DNA of 64,000 nucleotides, from assembly GCF_021347895.1 (NCBI RefSeq), contig NC_067135.1, forward strand, positions 24,191,847-24,255,846, given 5' to 3'. This document shows positions 33,066 through 45,464 of this stretch, in pieces. Position 1 is the first letter of the stretch; each line of letters opens with the position of its first letter. The translations under genes and the position numbers were made by a program. A model generated the notes under the pieces. That model was not told where the DNA came from. It searched no databases and saw only the letters and a program-made list of their open reading frames with translations. This DNA comes from Acanthochromis polyacanthus (lineage: Eukaryota > Chordata > Actinopteri > Pomacentridae).

Positions 33066-33661
33066 AAACATCGATCAGGTATAACACTAACCACTGACAA
33101 GTGAAGTGAATAACACTGATTATCTCTTCATCATGGCTGTTGTTAGTGGGTTGGATACATGATGCAGCAAGTGAACATTTTGTCCTCAAGGCTGATGTTA
33201 GAAGCAGAAAAATGGGCAAGTGTAAGAATTTGAGCCAGTTTGACAAGACGACTGGATCAGAGCATCACCAGAACTGCAGCTCTTGTGGGGTGTTCCTGGT
33301 CTGCAGTGGTCAGGATCCGTCAAAAGTCGTCCAAGTGGGTACCCAGATAGCTCAACTGGTTGAGAGGGTGACTCGTAGAAAGGGGCTATAGACCTTGACG
33401 CAATATTCTGACTTCTGACTTTTCCCCACATTTCATGTCTCCTCTCTACTGTCTAATACAATAAAGGCTAAAAATTTAAAGAAAACAAAATAAAAAGTGG
33501 TCCAAAGAAGGAGCAGTGGTGAATCTGAACACCTTCAGGGGTCTGGTGGAGTCCAGATACCACAGAACACCTTCAGGGGTCTGGTGGAGTCCAGGCCTCA
33601 ATGGGTCAGGCATCAACACAATAATATGCAGGTGGTCATAAAGTGACGCCTGATTGGTGTA
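33066..33661 (+). mobile_element. Internally deleted Tc1-type element carrying a SINE
   Basis: The left end has the ATCAGGTATAACACTAACCA terminal region and the start of a transposase (MGKCKNLSQFDK). The right end has the CACCTTCAGGGGTCTGGTGG region, partly duplicated in tandem, and the terminal repeat. The central catalytic part is deleted. A SINE sits at 33,335-33,492. Confidence 0.85.
33335..33492 (+). mobile_element. tRNA-derived SINE inside the Tc1 copy, with 13-bp target duplication
   Basis: The tRNA-like head contains AGATAGCTCAACTGGTTGAG, and the tail contains TTTCCCCACATTTCATGTCT and an A-rich end. It is flanked by AAAAGTCGTCCAA (33,322-33,334) and AAAAGTGGTCCAA (33,493-33,505), a one-mismatch target duplication as expected for LINE-driven insertion. 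Confidence 0.85.
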
Positions 33662-33776
33662 TAGATAGAGGGAGTTTTATTTGGTCGTAATTTTGACCTT
33701 TGGTCAGCCTAATATTAAATTTGAACTGTAAAGCTATCAGCACTATTTGATCTACATCATACAGATTTTGATAAGT

Positions 33777-34541
33777 AGCTTAATAAAAGTGCAGCATCAC
33801 CAGGTTGATTTCAGGTCAGAGTTTTATTGAAGATTTCCAAACAATAAAAACAATAAACATATACGATTGTTTCACATGATTCTGTCATAAGACCTGTGGG
33901 TGGATGGGTGTGGAGGAGGTTCAGTCAATGAAGAAGTGACTTTTGGGTTGTATTTTCACCGTCACATCTTTAATTCATGTCATCGAGGAAGAAAAAGATG
34001 GATTCAGTTCAAGGAGCAGTGGTTTAAAAAGAGAAAATCTTTCAACTTAACAGATGCAATTAAAAGTAAAATCCTGCTTGATTTGGTCTAAAGTCAATCA
34101 AGAAATGATGTCCAGTTTTGTCTTGTGACACAGAGGAAATAAAAGAGAGCTTGTGCTTGAATTGTCTGGTTTTACAATCAGCTTTACAGCCATAAATGTG
34201 CAGCCAAAGAGAAAGTCAGTCACTCAGTCACTTCCTCCACCAGTTTTGAGTGTTTTTAATGTTTGTAGAAGCTATTTAACACCACTGATGATTAATAATG
34301 AGCAGATGAGAGTCTGAAATAATGGCTTTAGTCCAAGTTTTGTCAGCTGTTAAATGTAATCATCTTCATTTTCTCTGTGATCACTGTAAAAAGCAACTGG
34401 ATTAGAGATAAAAACATCTTTAAAGTCGTAGAAGAGAAGTCAGATGAGCAAAAGTACAAAATGTGTTGAATATCTGAATGTTTTGCTGCAGATTGATGTT
34501 AGTTTTCCTGTTTTTAAGGAGAGATTGCAGCATCTGATCCA
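33777..34541 (+). repeat. Duplicated segment, direct paralogue of 24,295-25,270 (copy C)
   Basis: Collinear with 24,295-25,270. Relative to it, the 24,046-24,279 MITE and the candidate first-exon end are missing. Homology stops at 34,541, where the foldback element begins. No gene. Confidence 0.85.
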
Positions 34542-34816
34542 TAACGGACAAGGTACGTTTTATCCGTTTGTTTCCTGGCTATAAAAGACACAAGCAGAAA
34601 CAAAAAATCAAGCCGTTTTTTCGTTTTTTCGTTTTGAGCAAAAAACAAAAAAACAGGAAACGGTTCGTTTTTTCATTTTTTCGTTTTCACCCCCAAAATG
34701 AAAATACGACTCCATATTCCGTTTCATTGGTGGGCGGGGCTTCGGAGCCTGCCGGTGCACAATAAAGCTCCTGCCCATCACAATAAAGCTCTTGCGCTGG
34801 CATTCATAGACAGACT

Positions 34817-35378
34817 GTAACTACTCAGGTCTGATGTTTATGAAGGCTACGAATCATACAGATGTCTTTTAACTTTTTATTATTCCTCTCCAGTCAGCAG
34901 ACACCGTGAAAACTACAAAATAAAAGACACAGAAACCTTTAAATTACACAAACTCACATGAAAATTATCTCATCACATACACCTGCCATAAAAACTGTTT
35001 ACACAAAAGACTTTTACAAAAACATGAAACAAATATGAATAACATGAAATAAATAAGTCACAGTTACCGTGTGCGCCTCTCAGACCATCGGAATAGTTCG
35101 CTTGTTAGTTTGTCTTCTTCTCTGTAGCACGTTGTAATGGTGTATGACTCTGCCGCCATGTTGCATTTCCCACAATCCTTCACATTGAACCCTGAACTAA
35201 ACTGTGGTCATGTGACTTATTTATATCTATCAAAAACATTTAAAAACAGTGTTGCATTTTTAACATTAAACATATAAACCTTATTTATTTTACCTTTAAA
35301 TCAATTTTTATAATTTTACGTATTATTTATAAAAACAATAACAAAACACAATTAAATTACTGTCCCCTGGACAGTTAC
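34817..35378. mobile_element. Insertion in the F1 left arm, flanked by ACAGACT
   Basis: The matching right arm lacks this 562-bp stretch. It starts GTAACTACTCAGG and ends CCTGGACAGTTAC (imperfect inverse), between two copies of ACAGACT (34,810-34,816 and 35,379-35,385). A 7- to 8-bp duplication suggests a hAT- or P-type MITE; the class is open. Non-coding. Confidence 0.7.
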
Positions 35379-35439
35379 ACAGACTGACTTTCATTGTATT
35401 GCCTGCCCCCACTGCACTTCCCCTAACTCTAAATCAACC

Positions 35440-36100
35440 GAGGTGTTGGACTGGCCGGGCAGAGACGGCGTCTCGCAGGTGATGTTCCGGGAGGAGCTCC
35501 GGGAGGCAGGGAGCAGCCGGTTGACTGCTGCAGCTCCAGCGGCCGGGAAGGAAATGGGTCGGGGGTTCCAGGAGGGAGTCCGGGCGGAATGGGGGATCCG
35601 GGGGGAATGGGGGATCCGAGTGGGGAGGAGACCGGTGCCGAATGGGTTGGGGGGTTCAGGTGAGGGTTTCGGGTGGGTAAGTTCCCGGGCAGCTGGGTCT
35701 GGAAGAAGGCAGGAGAGAGATACGCTAGAAAAACGTCAAATTTTCAACAAACTTTCTGGAGGCTAGAGAGTGAACTGACAGCAAAGTCTATTTCAACAAT
35801 CTGGCAGGGTGTGGAGTGTTGAGCCGGTACTTATTGCTTGGTGAGTAATCAGGATGATTTCTTCCAGCTGCCCGGGACTCGTGGAGGAGGTTGATTACCT
35901 GAGTGGAGACGGCTGTGAAGCCGAACTCCACTCAGGTGCAGTGCTGTGAGGGAAAGCAGAGGAAAAGGGATGGATGGGAGACAGGAGGCAAGACAGGGAG
36001 GAAAAGGATAAGGGAGGGGGTTTTGTTTGGGATGCCAGGTGGGGAGGGAATGAGGAGAGGACCCTGACAGTTGTAGACTCATGTCCCTCTTCTGCTAAGC
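35440..36100. other. GC-rich cargo of F1, no gene recognised
   Basis: Purine-rich, GC-rich sequence with imperfect GGGGGATCCGGGGGGAATGG-type repeats near 35,590-35,640. Open frames have no recognisable domain. Composition differs sharply from the AT-rich arms. Confidence 0.45.
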
Positions 36101-36599
36101 CAGGGGTATTCAGCTAAAATTCAGAGAGGTCCAGTCAGCAAAGGTCCAGAACATCATAATGTCTAACTTGAGTTACTGTGATATATGCTGATGTAACCTG
36201 GTAGTTTTATTAGAGTCTGCTTGTTATCAAAAACTGACCGTCAAATAAATTCAGTATGGTTCAAAAACATTTAGACATTTATTAATAAATAACTTATATA
36301 TAACAGTATATCTTAGAATAAAGTGCAGAACTTAAAAAGCATGACTGAACAACCTGAATCAACTTCTGTACATCTTTTACAATACCTAAATCTCATAAAT
36401 GTAAACATGTGAACACTTTTACATTTTTGTCTGTCTCATATCACTCCCCTAATATCTCTGCTGCTTAATGGGAGAACTGAGCTGCTGCTTGTTTGAGCCG
36501 TTCTCAAAACCTATTTTGATTATGTTCATAGTTGAGAAAGCTGCCTTACAGCTGTTTGCTGAGCCAAACATGGTCAGCATGTGACCACAGTCTGTCCTC
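36101..36599. mobile_element. End of an outer hAT-like element
   Basis: Starts CAGGGGTATTCAGCTAAAAT, a hAT-type terminus. The first 80 bases and their left flank (from about 36,070) recur at 58,525-58,633. The inner hAT at 36,600 is inserted in it. The right end was not located with confidence. Confidence 0.5.
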
Positions 36600-37525
36600 T
36601 AGAGATGTATAAGGCACAAAAGATACGACTCTCACAGCCGATGCTTTGTAGTGAATCTGAAGAGCCGACTCCTAACGTATTTAATGGAGTATGGAGTTTA
36701 ACACTGTCCTCACAGAAAACACGTTACTGGATCCTAGATTAAAGAAGCTTGCCTTCAGTGACAACAGAGCTGTTGATGAGACACTTCAGAGAATATGAGC
36801 AGCAGTCTGACACCTCCACCATTAGAGGACCAAGTGGAGGAGGAACCTCAAACTTCTGCTGTGTGGAGCCTCTTTGATGGAAGAGCTACCGGAGATGATT
36901 CAGGAGAAATCCTACAGCTGATGTGGTAATGGAGGATCATATCTAGAGGAAGCCCTCATCCAACCAGCAGACGACCCACTGAGCTGGAGCAGGACAAGGC
37001 CTCAGTCTGCCCCACCTGGTGAAGGTGATGGAGGAGAGACAACTTCTTCCATCTGAGAGAATCTTCTCAAAAACACGGCAGATATTCACTGAAAGAAGAA
37101 ATGTATCAGCCCATCCAAGCTCAGCCATCTGATTTTTCTAAATGTCAGCCTGCTCTGAGGACATTTATACTGTTTGAATACTGAGTCTGGATCTGGTTCT
37201 GTTCTGGTTCTGTGGGTTCATGTGCAGAGTTTTGTTCATTTGTTTTTTGTGCAAAAAAGTTTGGTTGAAATAATAAACAAAAGCAAGAATACCTGTTTTT
37301 GTAACAGAGCAAATGTACAAAATGAGTCAATTATAAAGCTTCTCATAAAAACACTGAATGAAAAAGAGTTTGTCAAAACACAAACGATTCATATTTGCCA
37401 GGTTAGGATAAAATATGAGGCTACAAAGAATAATAAATTAGGAGCCGTTTGGGAGCCGAAAGAACCGGCTTTTCTTTGGAAGCAGTGCCAAAAGCTCTCT
37501 GAAAAGAGCTGAACTTCCATCACTA
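36600..37525 (+). mobile_element. hAT transposon relic with 8-bp target duplication CTGTCCTC
   Basis: Starts TAGAGATG and ends CATCACTA, between CTGTCCTC at 36,592-36,599 and at 37,526-37,533. Inside are decayed transposase pieces: LLDPRLKKLAFSDNRAVDET (the conserved region before the hAT dimerisation domain) and LPSERIFSKTRQIFTERRNV (the C-terminal hAT dimerisation domain). The DNA-binding and most catalytic parts are gone. The termini resemble those of the hAT at 1664-3252 (TAGTGATG). Confidence 0.85.
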
Positions 37526-39479
37526 CTGTCCTCTTTGTCGTTCATCTCTCAGCTGCTTTTTGAAGGCAGAGCTGCGATGCGATTCAGCGACGTCATTGGC
37601 TGAGTAGCGTCACGTGGGATGCCTGAACTCGTACATAATTGGTCTGTGCGTTTCTGAGCTGACAGACCAATGATAAACACTGGAAAGCTGCACCGGTAAA
37701 ATAGAAGCGACCTGTCAAATTTACACCCGTATAGACGGCGTCTGGGTCCGGATCCGGACGGCGGTCGGCCTTTCGTGAGCCCTGTTCTCAGCCAGACACC
37801 TTCCCCTGTCCCATACAGCTTCACCGCTTCCTGACACAGAGAAAAGTGAACCTTATGTAAAAAAAACAAAACATACTAATACATGTGTTTGCGCATTTTT
37901 AAGTGGTTATATGGAATTTCGGGACCTTTTCTAGTGGGTATAAGGCGCATACCTGCGTGTTTACACCCCTGGGTATACGTATCTTTGCGCATTTTTAAGT
38001 GGGTATACGGAAATTTGGAAAATTTTCTAGTGGTGGGGTGTATACCTGCGTATCACGTAGACTACATCACTGATCATAGCTACATGGATGACGTTTGTAG
38101 CAAAAAAAAATAAAAATAAAAAACGCGTGAAAATCATTTTAATATTCAGAGTTAAGATGGATTAAATGCGCTGTCAAACAGCGCTGAGTGGAGCGGCTGA
38201 CCGGACCAAGACGGCGGCCGTATTTCTCGCTGCACAGTACCCCGAGCAGCGTTGACCTGACCTGGCTTTGGTTTATGAGGTTGGAGTATACCCAGTAGAA
38301 AAAACTAGACTACACCACTGGTTATGACTGTCATTACTGTGTACACGACTTGCTTTGATTTAGAGTTAGGGGAAGTGCAGTGGGGGCAGGCAATACAATG
38401 AAAGTCAGTCTGTCTATGAATGCCAGCGCAAGAGCTTTATTGTGATGGGCAGGAGCTTTATTGTGCACCGGCAGGCTCCGAAGCCCCGCCCACCAATGAA
38501 ACGGAATATGGAGTCGTATTTTCATTTTGGGGGTGAAAACGAAAAAACGAAAAAACGAACCGTTTCCCGTTTTGTTTGTTTTTTTGTTCAAAACGAAAAA
38601 ACGAAAAAACGAACCGTTTCCTGTTTTTTTGTTTTTTGCTCAAAACGAAAAAACGAAAAAAACGGCTTGATTTTTTGTTTCTGCTTGTGTCTTTTATAGC
38701 CAGGAAACAAACGGATAAAACGTACCTTGTCCCTTGTCCGTGTATATTTTGGTAATTGGATTTTCCGTTCTAAAGCAGGTATTGAAAAACAAAAAACGAG
38801 TGGTTATTTGATTTTCGTTTTCAAAGGCAAAAATTAAAATTGACATACAAGGCGTTTTTCCTTTTCACGATCAAAAAGGGATATACGAATTTTAAAAAAT
38901 GCTTTAATTTTCATTTTTTATTTACGATAACAAAAAATAAAATAAGTAAGAGACAGAAACGAAAAAAGGTCCGTTTTTTCGTTTTCTGAGACCGGAAGTG
39001 GTCATCAGCAAGGGTGGAGCCAAACAGAGTACGGTGCATAGACTGTAAATAAATGTTGTTGTTTTTTGTTAGTTTTCATGGTCAAAATGAAAGATCAAGT
39101 GGCCGATCTTAAAATAAACCAATATCGATTATTTTATTTATTAAGTTTTGCGACGCAAGGGGGCGTGGTAACCTGATTGACAGTTTGTCTGGAATGACTG
39201 ACAGTCTGGAGGATGTAGCCGAGACTCTGCTCTCCTGGATTGGATTAATTCTGATATGGTCACTGGTGGTTTATCGGTGAAGAAGCAGAACCTTTTTCTT
39301 TTCCACAGACACTTTTCCTGCCTGTTGGCTTGTTTTAACCATTTTGCTCCCTTCGGCGGATTCTACCAGCAGACACTGAAAGTTCGGTAAGTAGGCTAAA
39401 TGTTTATTTTCTTATGGGTACAGCTTTTAATGCACTTCATATGCCACTTTCGTGAGAGACAGCAGGTCCGATTTGTGGC

Positions 39480-40523
39480 ACTGGCAGCGAGCAGTGACAC
39501 TTTTTGTGGCACCGCAGCGGTGCCACGGTTAATGCCACTGCCGCAGTGACACTTTTTGTGGCACCGCGCCGGATGCCACGGTTAATGCCACTGCCGCAGT
39601 GACACTTTTTGTGGCACCGCTGCGGTGTCACGGTTAATGCCACTGCCACAGTGACACTTTTTGTGGCACCGCTGCGGTGTCACGGTTAATGCCACTGCCG
39701 CAGTGACACTTTTTGTGGCACCGCTGCGGTGTCACGGTTAATGCCACTGCCACAGTGACACTTTTTGTGGCACCGCTGCGGTGCCACGGTTAATGCCACT
39801 GCCGCAGTGACACTTTTTGTGGCACCGCTGCGGTGTCACGGTTAATGCCACTGCCACAGTGATACTTTTTGTGGCACCGCCACGGTTAATGCCACTGCCG
39901 CAGTGACACTTTTTGTGGCACCGCTGCGGTGCCTCGGTTAATGCCACTGCCACAGTGACACTTTTTGTGGCACCGCTGCGGTGCCTCGGTTAATGCCACT
40001 GCCGCAGTGACACTTTTTGTGGCACCGCTGCGGTGCCTCGGTTAATGCCACTGCCGCAGTGACACTTTTTGTGGCACCGCTGCGGTGCCTCGGTTAATGC
40101 CACTGCCGCAGTGACACTTTTTGTGGCACCGCTGCGGTGCCTCGGTTAATGCCACTGCCACAGTGACACTTTTTGTGGCACCACGCCGGATGCCACAGTT
40201 AATGCCACTGCCACAGTGACAGTTTTTGTGGCACCGCTGCAGTGCCACGGTTAATGCCACTGCCGCAGTGACACTTTTAGTGGCACCGCTGCGGTGCCTC
40301 GGTTAATGCCACTGCCGCAGTGACACTTTTTGTGGCACCGCTGCGGTGCCTCGGTTAATGCCACTGCCGCAGTGACACTTTTTGTGGCACCACGCCGGAT
40401 GCCACAGTTAATGCCACTGCCACAGTGACAGTTTTTGTGGCACCGCTGCAGTGCCACGGTTAATGCCACTGCCGCAGTGACACTTTTAGTGGCACCGCTG
40501 CGGTGCCTCGGTTAATGCCACTG
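39480..40523. repeat. 52-bp hairpin minisatellite, about 20 copies
   Basis: Tandem units of 52-53 bp run through GTGACACTTTTTGTGGCACC and CGGTTAATGCCACTGC. Each unit contains two potential hairpins: CACTG-CCR-CAGTG and GTGGCACCG-CTG-CGGTGCCAC. Variant units (GCGCCGGATGCC; CTTTTAGTGG) recur with a 209-bp period between 40,171 and 40,510, showing a four-unit higher-order repeat. Open frames in it (Cys/His/Gly-rich) follow the repeat and are not taken as genes. Confidence 0.95.
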
Positions 40524-41038
40524 TTAATGACTGATTCACATGTTGTAGTACATCTTAGTGCAGATTTGAAAAATAACCTCCCAGAATATGTCCAAAATAA
40601 TGATGAACACTACAGTTAATACATTTAAACTGCAGCACAGATAAGCTGGATAATAAAATCCTCTCCTAAAGCTAAAGTGACTACAGGTCTTTCTGTCGTT
40701 CAGTGCTTGGAAAACTATATGAAATAGGAAATCTTTCCAGGGATACTTTAAAATGAACCTCTGCTGTTGATGCTGATACTGTGACATCTCTCTTCATCTC
40801 AGGTGTCTCATGTTCACTGTGAGGATCTTCTGAGTGAAGCCAACAGAAGGAAAACCTCATCTGGTTGTGAAGAAGGAGACTGAATGGACGACATCCTCAG
40901 TGAACCACTTCCTGTTTAACTTTCACTGACAGAAGGACAGACCAACTCTTTCAGCAGTTTATTATTCTCTGTTCTTAGTATTCACAGATTCTATTTATCA
41001 CTTTTAACTTCATCTCTGCTGCTGTAGCAGAAATACAA

Positions 41039-41593
41039 CAGGGTTTCTGCAGGACATTAATAATCATTAAGTTGATTTTGCAAAAATTAAGGCCTCAAAT
41101 GGCATTAAAAATCATTAAATTTGATTCTTGGTGGCATTAAAATTTCTTTCTGCCGTTTTCAAGAAAATAATTGACAATAATATATTTATAGACTGCGATT
41201 TGTCAGGTATGTGCATCTGCGTAAACATGCCGAAGCACTGAGATAATTGTTCCAGCCGGTTGGGTACAATTTCTAAAAACTGCATGTTTTAAAGTGGCCG
41301 GCAGGCTGGACCAGGCTGGGAAATGGGGAAACACAAATTCTAGCAAAAATGGCTCAAAAACGTGAATTTCAGAGAATGACTGCAGCCCGTTGGTGTTCAT
41401 GGGTGGTTCCCAGATTCAGAAATAGTCAAATGTAGGGTTTTCATATAAAAACCATCTTTTACAAAAAAAAACAAAAAACAACAAACCCGTGTAATTTGAG
41501 TTCATGGTCGTGGCATTAAAATTTTTACAGTATAGCATTAAAATTGCATTAAAAAGCATTAAATTTGACTGATTGATATCTGCAGAAACCCTG
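41039..41593. mobile_element. hAT-like MITE with CAGGGTTTCTGCAG termini
   Basis: Starts CAGGGTTTCTGCAG and ends CTGCAGAAACCCTG; TACAA is repeated next to both ends. The interior has several CATTAAAATT-type repeats and is non-coding. The termini are of the hAT type; the full 8-bp duplication is not clear. Confidence 0.7.
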
Positions 41594-41861
41594 TACAATA
41601 TAAAAAGTCCATGTTATTTGTAACAGATATGCAGCATTAAAACATCAACACATTCAGCTCCAGAGCTTCATTATTTCCTTCATTGCACATTTAAAAACTG
41701 CATTATTTAACAATTGTGAACTGTAAAGATGTGTAAACACGCAATAAATGGATGAAATAATGTGTTGCTGACAGTGAAGTGTAAAAACTGAACAGTCACA
41801 AGACAAGTTGTATTATGAAGAGAGGAGCTGAATCTGCAGCATTATTGTTCTTAATGAAAGG

Positions 41862-42203
41862 ATGAGGAGAACATCAGTGCTGCTCTTCCTCACAGCGATG
41901 GAGAGAAGACTGTTCAGACAACCACAGCTGGATGTTCATGTTCTCTGTAGCTTTCAGTCCATCAGACTAGATGTTCCAAATGATCCAGACCAAGGCTGGA
42001 AGGAAAAGACACAAACAGTGAGAAGAAGCTCTCCAAGGTTCTTTCAGTCCAACTGCTGGAACTTTAAATATGAGAGTGAACACATCAGGGTACGAATGAA
42101 ACACAACAGAGTGTTGTATTTTGTCCTACTTTCTAATCTTATAGAAATGTTTGTTTTCCTGGTTGAGGCCAAAGAGTATTTTACTGCCTTAGATGGACAA
42201 TAA
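41862..42203 (+). other. Open frame of 113 codons, no recognised product
   Basis: An uninterrupted frame with no recognisable domain, signal peptide or family motif, lying inside the F2 cargo and ending next to an AATAAA. It may be the 3' end of a captured transcript or chance. Not called as a gene. Confidence 0.15.
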
Positions 42204-43130
42204 AGTTTATTATTTTTATTCTAATGTATCATTAGCGTTAACATGAGCTCCACAGTTATCTGACCGTACACTGCTGTAGAGAAAAAAATGTCTGAAGCAA
42301 AGAACAGAGATAGTAACTCAGAACTGAACTGTTCTTCATTCATTGAACTGAGAGATTAACATTCATCAGTAACAGTTCTGTGGAGGAACGTTAACATAGA
42401 TTAATTTCTGTCTGCTGATCATTAATGAACTGTACCTCGAAACAGCAGTTTCCCTATGACTGATCTATTATGATTGATCAGCTGTGACCTTCAGGACACT
42501 TAGCTACACCTAATAGATAACACTGACTAACCGGGATTAGCCTCATTGTAAATACAAAGTTAGGAAACATAAATTGAGATTTATGGAACGACTTTAAAAC
42601 ACGATGTTAGAGCATGTTTATATCAGAGGTTACAGTCTGATGTTAACTTACAGTAACTTCACTGCTTTATATGTGATATTGTCCAGAAGTAGAGAAGAGT
42701 GCAACTAGTTACAAAGTTGACTTTAACACTTACCTGTAGAGTTTATCTCCACTTTTGGAAGCTAACGTTGTTAGCAGCAGCGGTAGCAGCGTCCATAAAC
42801 AGCAGAAGCCGAAAAATGTGGGCGGGACAGAGTCTGACCAATCACGGCTCCACCCTTGCTGATGACCACTTCCGGTCTCAGAAAATGAAAAACGGGTCTT
42901 ATTTCGTTTCTGTCGCTTACTTATTTTATTTTTTGTTTTGTAAATAAAAAATGAAAATCAAAGCATTTTAAAAAAATTCGTATATCCCTTTATGATCGTG
43001 AAAAGGAAAAATGCCTTGTATTTCAATTTTAATTTTTGCCTTTGAAAACAAAAATCAAATAACCACTCGTTTTTTGTTTTTCAATACCTGCTTTACAACG
43101 GAAAATCCAATTACCAAAATATACACAGAC

Positions 43131-43371
43131 CGAAAAACGGCTCAATTTTCCTTTTTTCGTTTTCAACCAAAAACGAAAAAACGTTTTTTTTCTTTCTCAA
43201 CTCAAAACCAAAAATGAAACCAACACAAGCAAATTACGGCCGAATTTCGTTTTTTGAATTTCAATTTTCTGTTTTTTCGTTTCAGGTCTCAAAACGAAAA
43301 AACGGAAGCGTGTGATAATGTTAGAAAATAATAATTATTATTATTATTAACAACAATACTACTACTACTAC

Positions 43372-43413
<42 letters not shown>

Positions 43414-44645
43414 TACAAGTCTGCTGCCTGGCCTGGATACATTTAATGCGAGGACGCGAGATCGTTAAATGTTCACCTTTGCGATAAGTGTGACATCAAC
43501 CGGCACTCCGGTTGATGCTATGTCTGTTGATCATAAAATACGTGGGTCATTTTAACTTTGTGACATGTCAGCTGCATGGCGTGTGCTGATGAGAAACTCG
43601 GTCGTCCGGGAGGAGCTTGGAGTAGAACTGCTGCTCCTTCATGCCCCTTTACGCGTTGAGAACAGCTGGATGAGGCAGCTCGAAAAGAACCGTTTCCCTT
43701 AACTTACTAGGCTACCATTCAGACAGTTTTTCCCTGTAATATTATTACGATTACGCTTCCCCGTTTCCATGGTGACTCGTCGAATCGGGGTTCCATGCTG
43801 TCTTTTCAGAGTTGCGGTGCACGCGCTTATCTCCGGGTCAAACTACTCCGAGTTGATTAAACCAACTCAAATCAGCCGTTGTGAAACCGAAAACTCAGAG
43901 TTTTCTATCTCAGAGTAGATCAACTCAGAGTTGAGGATGAAACTCAGAGTTTCTTGAACCTGCTTCGTGAAACAGACCCCTGGACGACCGAGTTTCTCAT
44001 CAGCACACGCCATGCAGCTGACATGTCACAAAGTTAAAATGACCCACGTATTTTATGATCAACAGACATAGCATCAACCGGAGTGCCGGTTGATGTCACA
44101 CTTATCGCAAAGATGAACATTTAACGATCTCGCGTCCTCGCATCAGATGTATCCAGGCCAGGCAGCAGACCTGTAATTATTATTATTATCATTATCATCA
44201 TTATTATTATAGTAGTAGTAGTAGTATTGTTGTTAATAATAATAATAATTATTATTTTCTAACATTATCACAAGCCTAGTAGTGTATATAATAAATACTG
44301 TGCAAAAATAAAAACGCTATTTAACGTAATTGATCTTTTATTACCCATTTATCAGTAAGGCTTTTCTTTTGGTAGGGAGTCCATTTGACCCGTGACGGTC
44401 AGGGGTCACGTGCTTCCATTTTTTCGTTTTGAGACCTGAAACGAAAAAACAGAAAATTGAAATCCAAAAAACCAAATTCGGCCGTAATTTGCTTGTGTTG
44501 GTTTCATTTTTGGTTTTGAGTTGAGAAAGGAAAAAACCGTTTTTTTGTTTTTGGTTGAAAACGAAAAAAGGAAAATTGAGCCGTTTTTCCCTTTTTCGTT
44601 TGTTGGTTTGGTCAGAAAAACAGATTATACTTTTGGCCCCTGACC
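43131..44645. mobile_element. Foldback element F3 with Harbinger-derived centre
   Basis: The arms contain CGTTTTTTCG-type blocks, (AAT)n/(TTA)n runs (43,330-43,410 and 44,175-44,260), and an inverted pair with GTGACATCAACCGGCACTCC (43,480-43,610 and 43,980-44,110). The centre (about 43,617-43,980) is a Harbinger-like fragment with GAAACTCTGAGTTT-type termini. The right end is GGCCCCTGACC at 44,645. F4 is the same family with a larger centre; F3's left arm has lost about 150 bp. Confidence 0.75.
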
Positions 44646-45066
44646 ATAGCACACCTTCTGCTACCGGTGTCACATGTCATCCCCTTCATTCCATTTCCCA
44701 CGGTTATCCCCAATTCTGTTATCTTTATCTGTTACTGTCTGTAAGACCTCCTTCTTATGTGGTGTCACACATTTGCCATTTACAACTGTTTGCCAGATCC
44801 TTTGATTGAATTACTCTGCGTTGTTTTTCTCTTACCCCCTTTTGACCCTTGTATTTACATACGGCCCCCTCCCTACCCTCTGATCCACCCTCTGACATCC
44901 CTAGAAAAGAGCTACTCTCTAAATGTTCTGGGCCGGCTTACCTTCACAGACTCATGCTCTGTATTGGTAAGTCCACTGTTTGCAGTAAAACCCATAAACA
45001 CCCCACTCCAGCTAACTTTGCAGAAATAAGAGGGAAATTTCTTCAACACTACCAAATGACCAAGAC
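44646..45066. other. Non-coding stretch between F3 and the inverted 7TM module
   Basis: A short part (44,655-44,740) resembles 10,165-10,230. Otherwise nothing is recognised. Confidence 0.4.
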
Positions 45067-45464
45067 ATGAAATGAAACAATCCAGGCGTGCTTTAAGTGC
45101 AGACTTTTAGCATTAATTTCAGGGTATTTACATTCACATTAGGTGACCATTGTAGGAATTACAACATATTTTAGATGTGCCCTCTATCTTTAAGTAATTA
45201 CAAACCAACATATTGAACAGATGTTTTATTTTGAAAAATTTTAAAGTTGCTGCTGTTTCCATCAACTTAATTTTCTACAGCTCTCCACTGACAGTACATT
45301 GTGAAAGTATTCACACATTTCTTCTTGATTTATGCTGGATTTTAAATCAGACATTTTCATCTTCAATTTCATGGTTTACATGAATAAAGTAGGAAACAAT
45401 TCTGGATTATCTATCAGTTGTTTGGATGCACATAGATTTTTGTGATGCAGAGATATAATTGTGC

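Larger units (their letters stand above)
34546..38732. mobile_element. Foldback element F1 (T/A-rich inverted arms around unrelated cargo)
   Basis: The left end is GGACAAGGTACGTTTTATCC and the right end is its exact inverse. The inverted arms run 34,546-34,816 plus 35,386-35,440, and about 38,345-38,732. They contain repeated CGTTTTTT blocks, a TGGTGGGCGGGGCTTCGGAG segment and AATAAAGCTC repeats. The cargo is a GC-rich stretch (35,440-36,070), hAT sequence (36,101-37,525) and unclassified DNA. No coding gene for its own mobility was seen. A related single arm is at 57,574-58,045. Confidence 0.75.
38741..43128. mobile_element. Foldback element F2, carrying a 52-bp minisatellite
   Basis: Inverted arms of about 285 bp at 38,741-39,021 and 42,846-43,128 begin GTGTATATTTTGGTAATTGG and end in GGTGGAGCC. 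They share the CGTTTT-rich style of F1 and F3 but a different sequence. The 3.8-kb interior holds the minisatellite (39,480-40,523), a hAT-like MITE (41,039-41,593) and unrecognised sequence ending with an AATAAA near 42,200. It lies directly between F1 and F3. Confidence 0.7.

Noticed and set aside
33343..33400. tRNA gene
   Set aside because: The tRNA-like stretch is the head of a SINE with target duplication, A-rich end and no intact cloverleaf.
34568..34765. Phe/Lys-rich frames in the foldback arms (also at 38,334, 44,341, 57,464)
   Set aside because: They translate the CGTTTT-type blocks and appear on either strand of every arm.
39437..40469. Repeated Cys/His/Gly-rich open frames on the minus strand
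   Set aside because: They follow the 52-bp minisatellite, whose unit length is not a multiple of three; frames are broken at intervals and no start context or domain is seen.
39480..40523. CRISPR-like array
   Set aside because: Units are contiguous tandem repeats without unique spacers, and the genome is a vertebrate.
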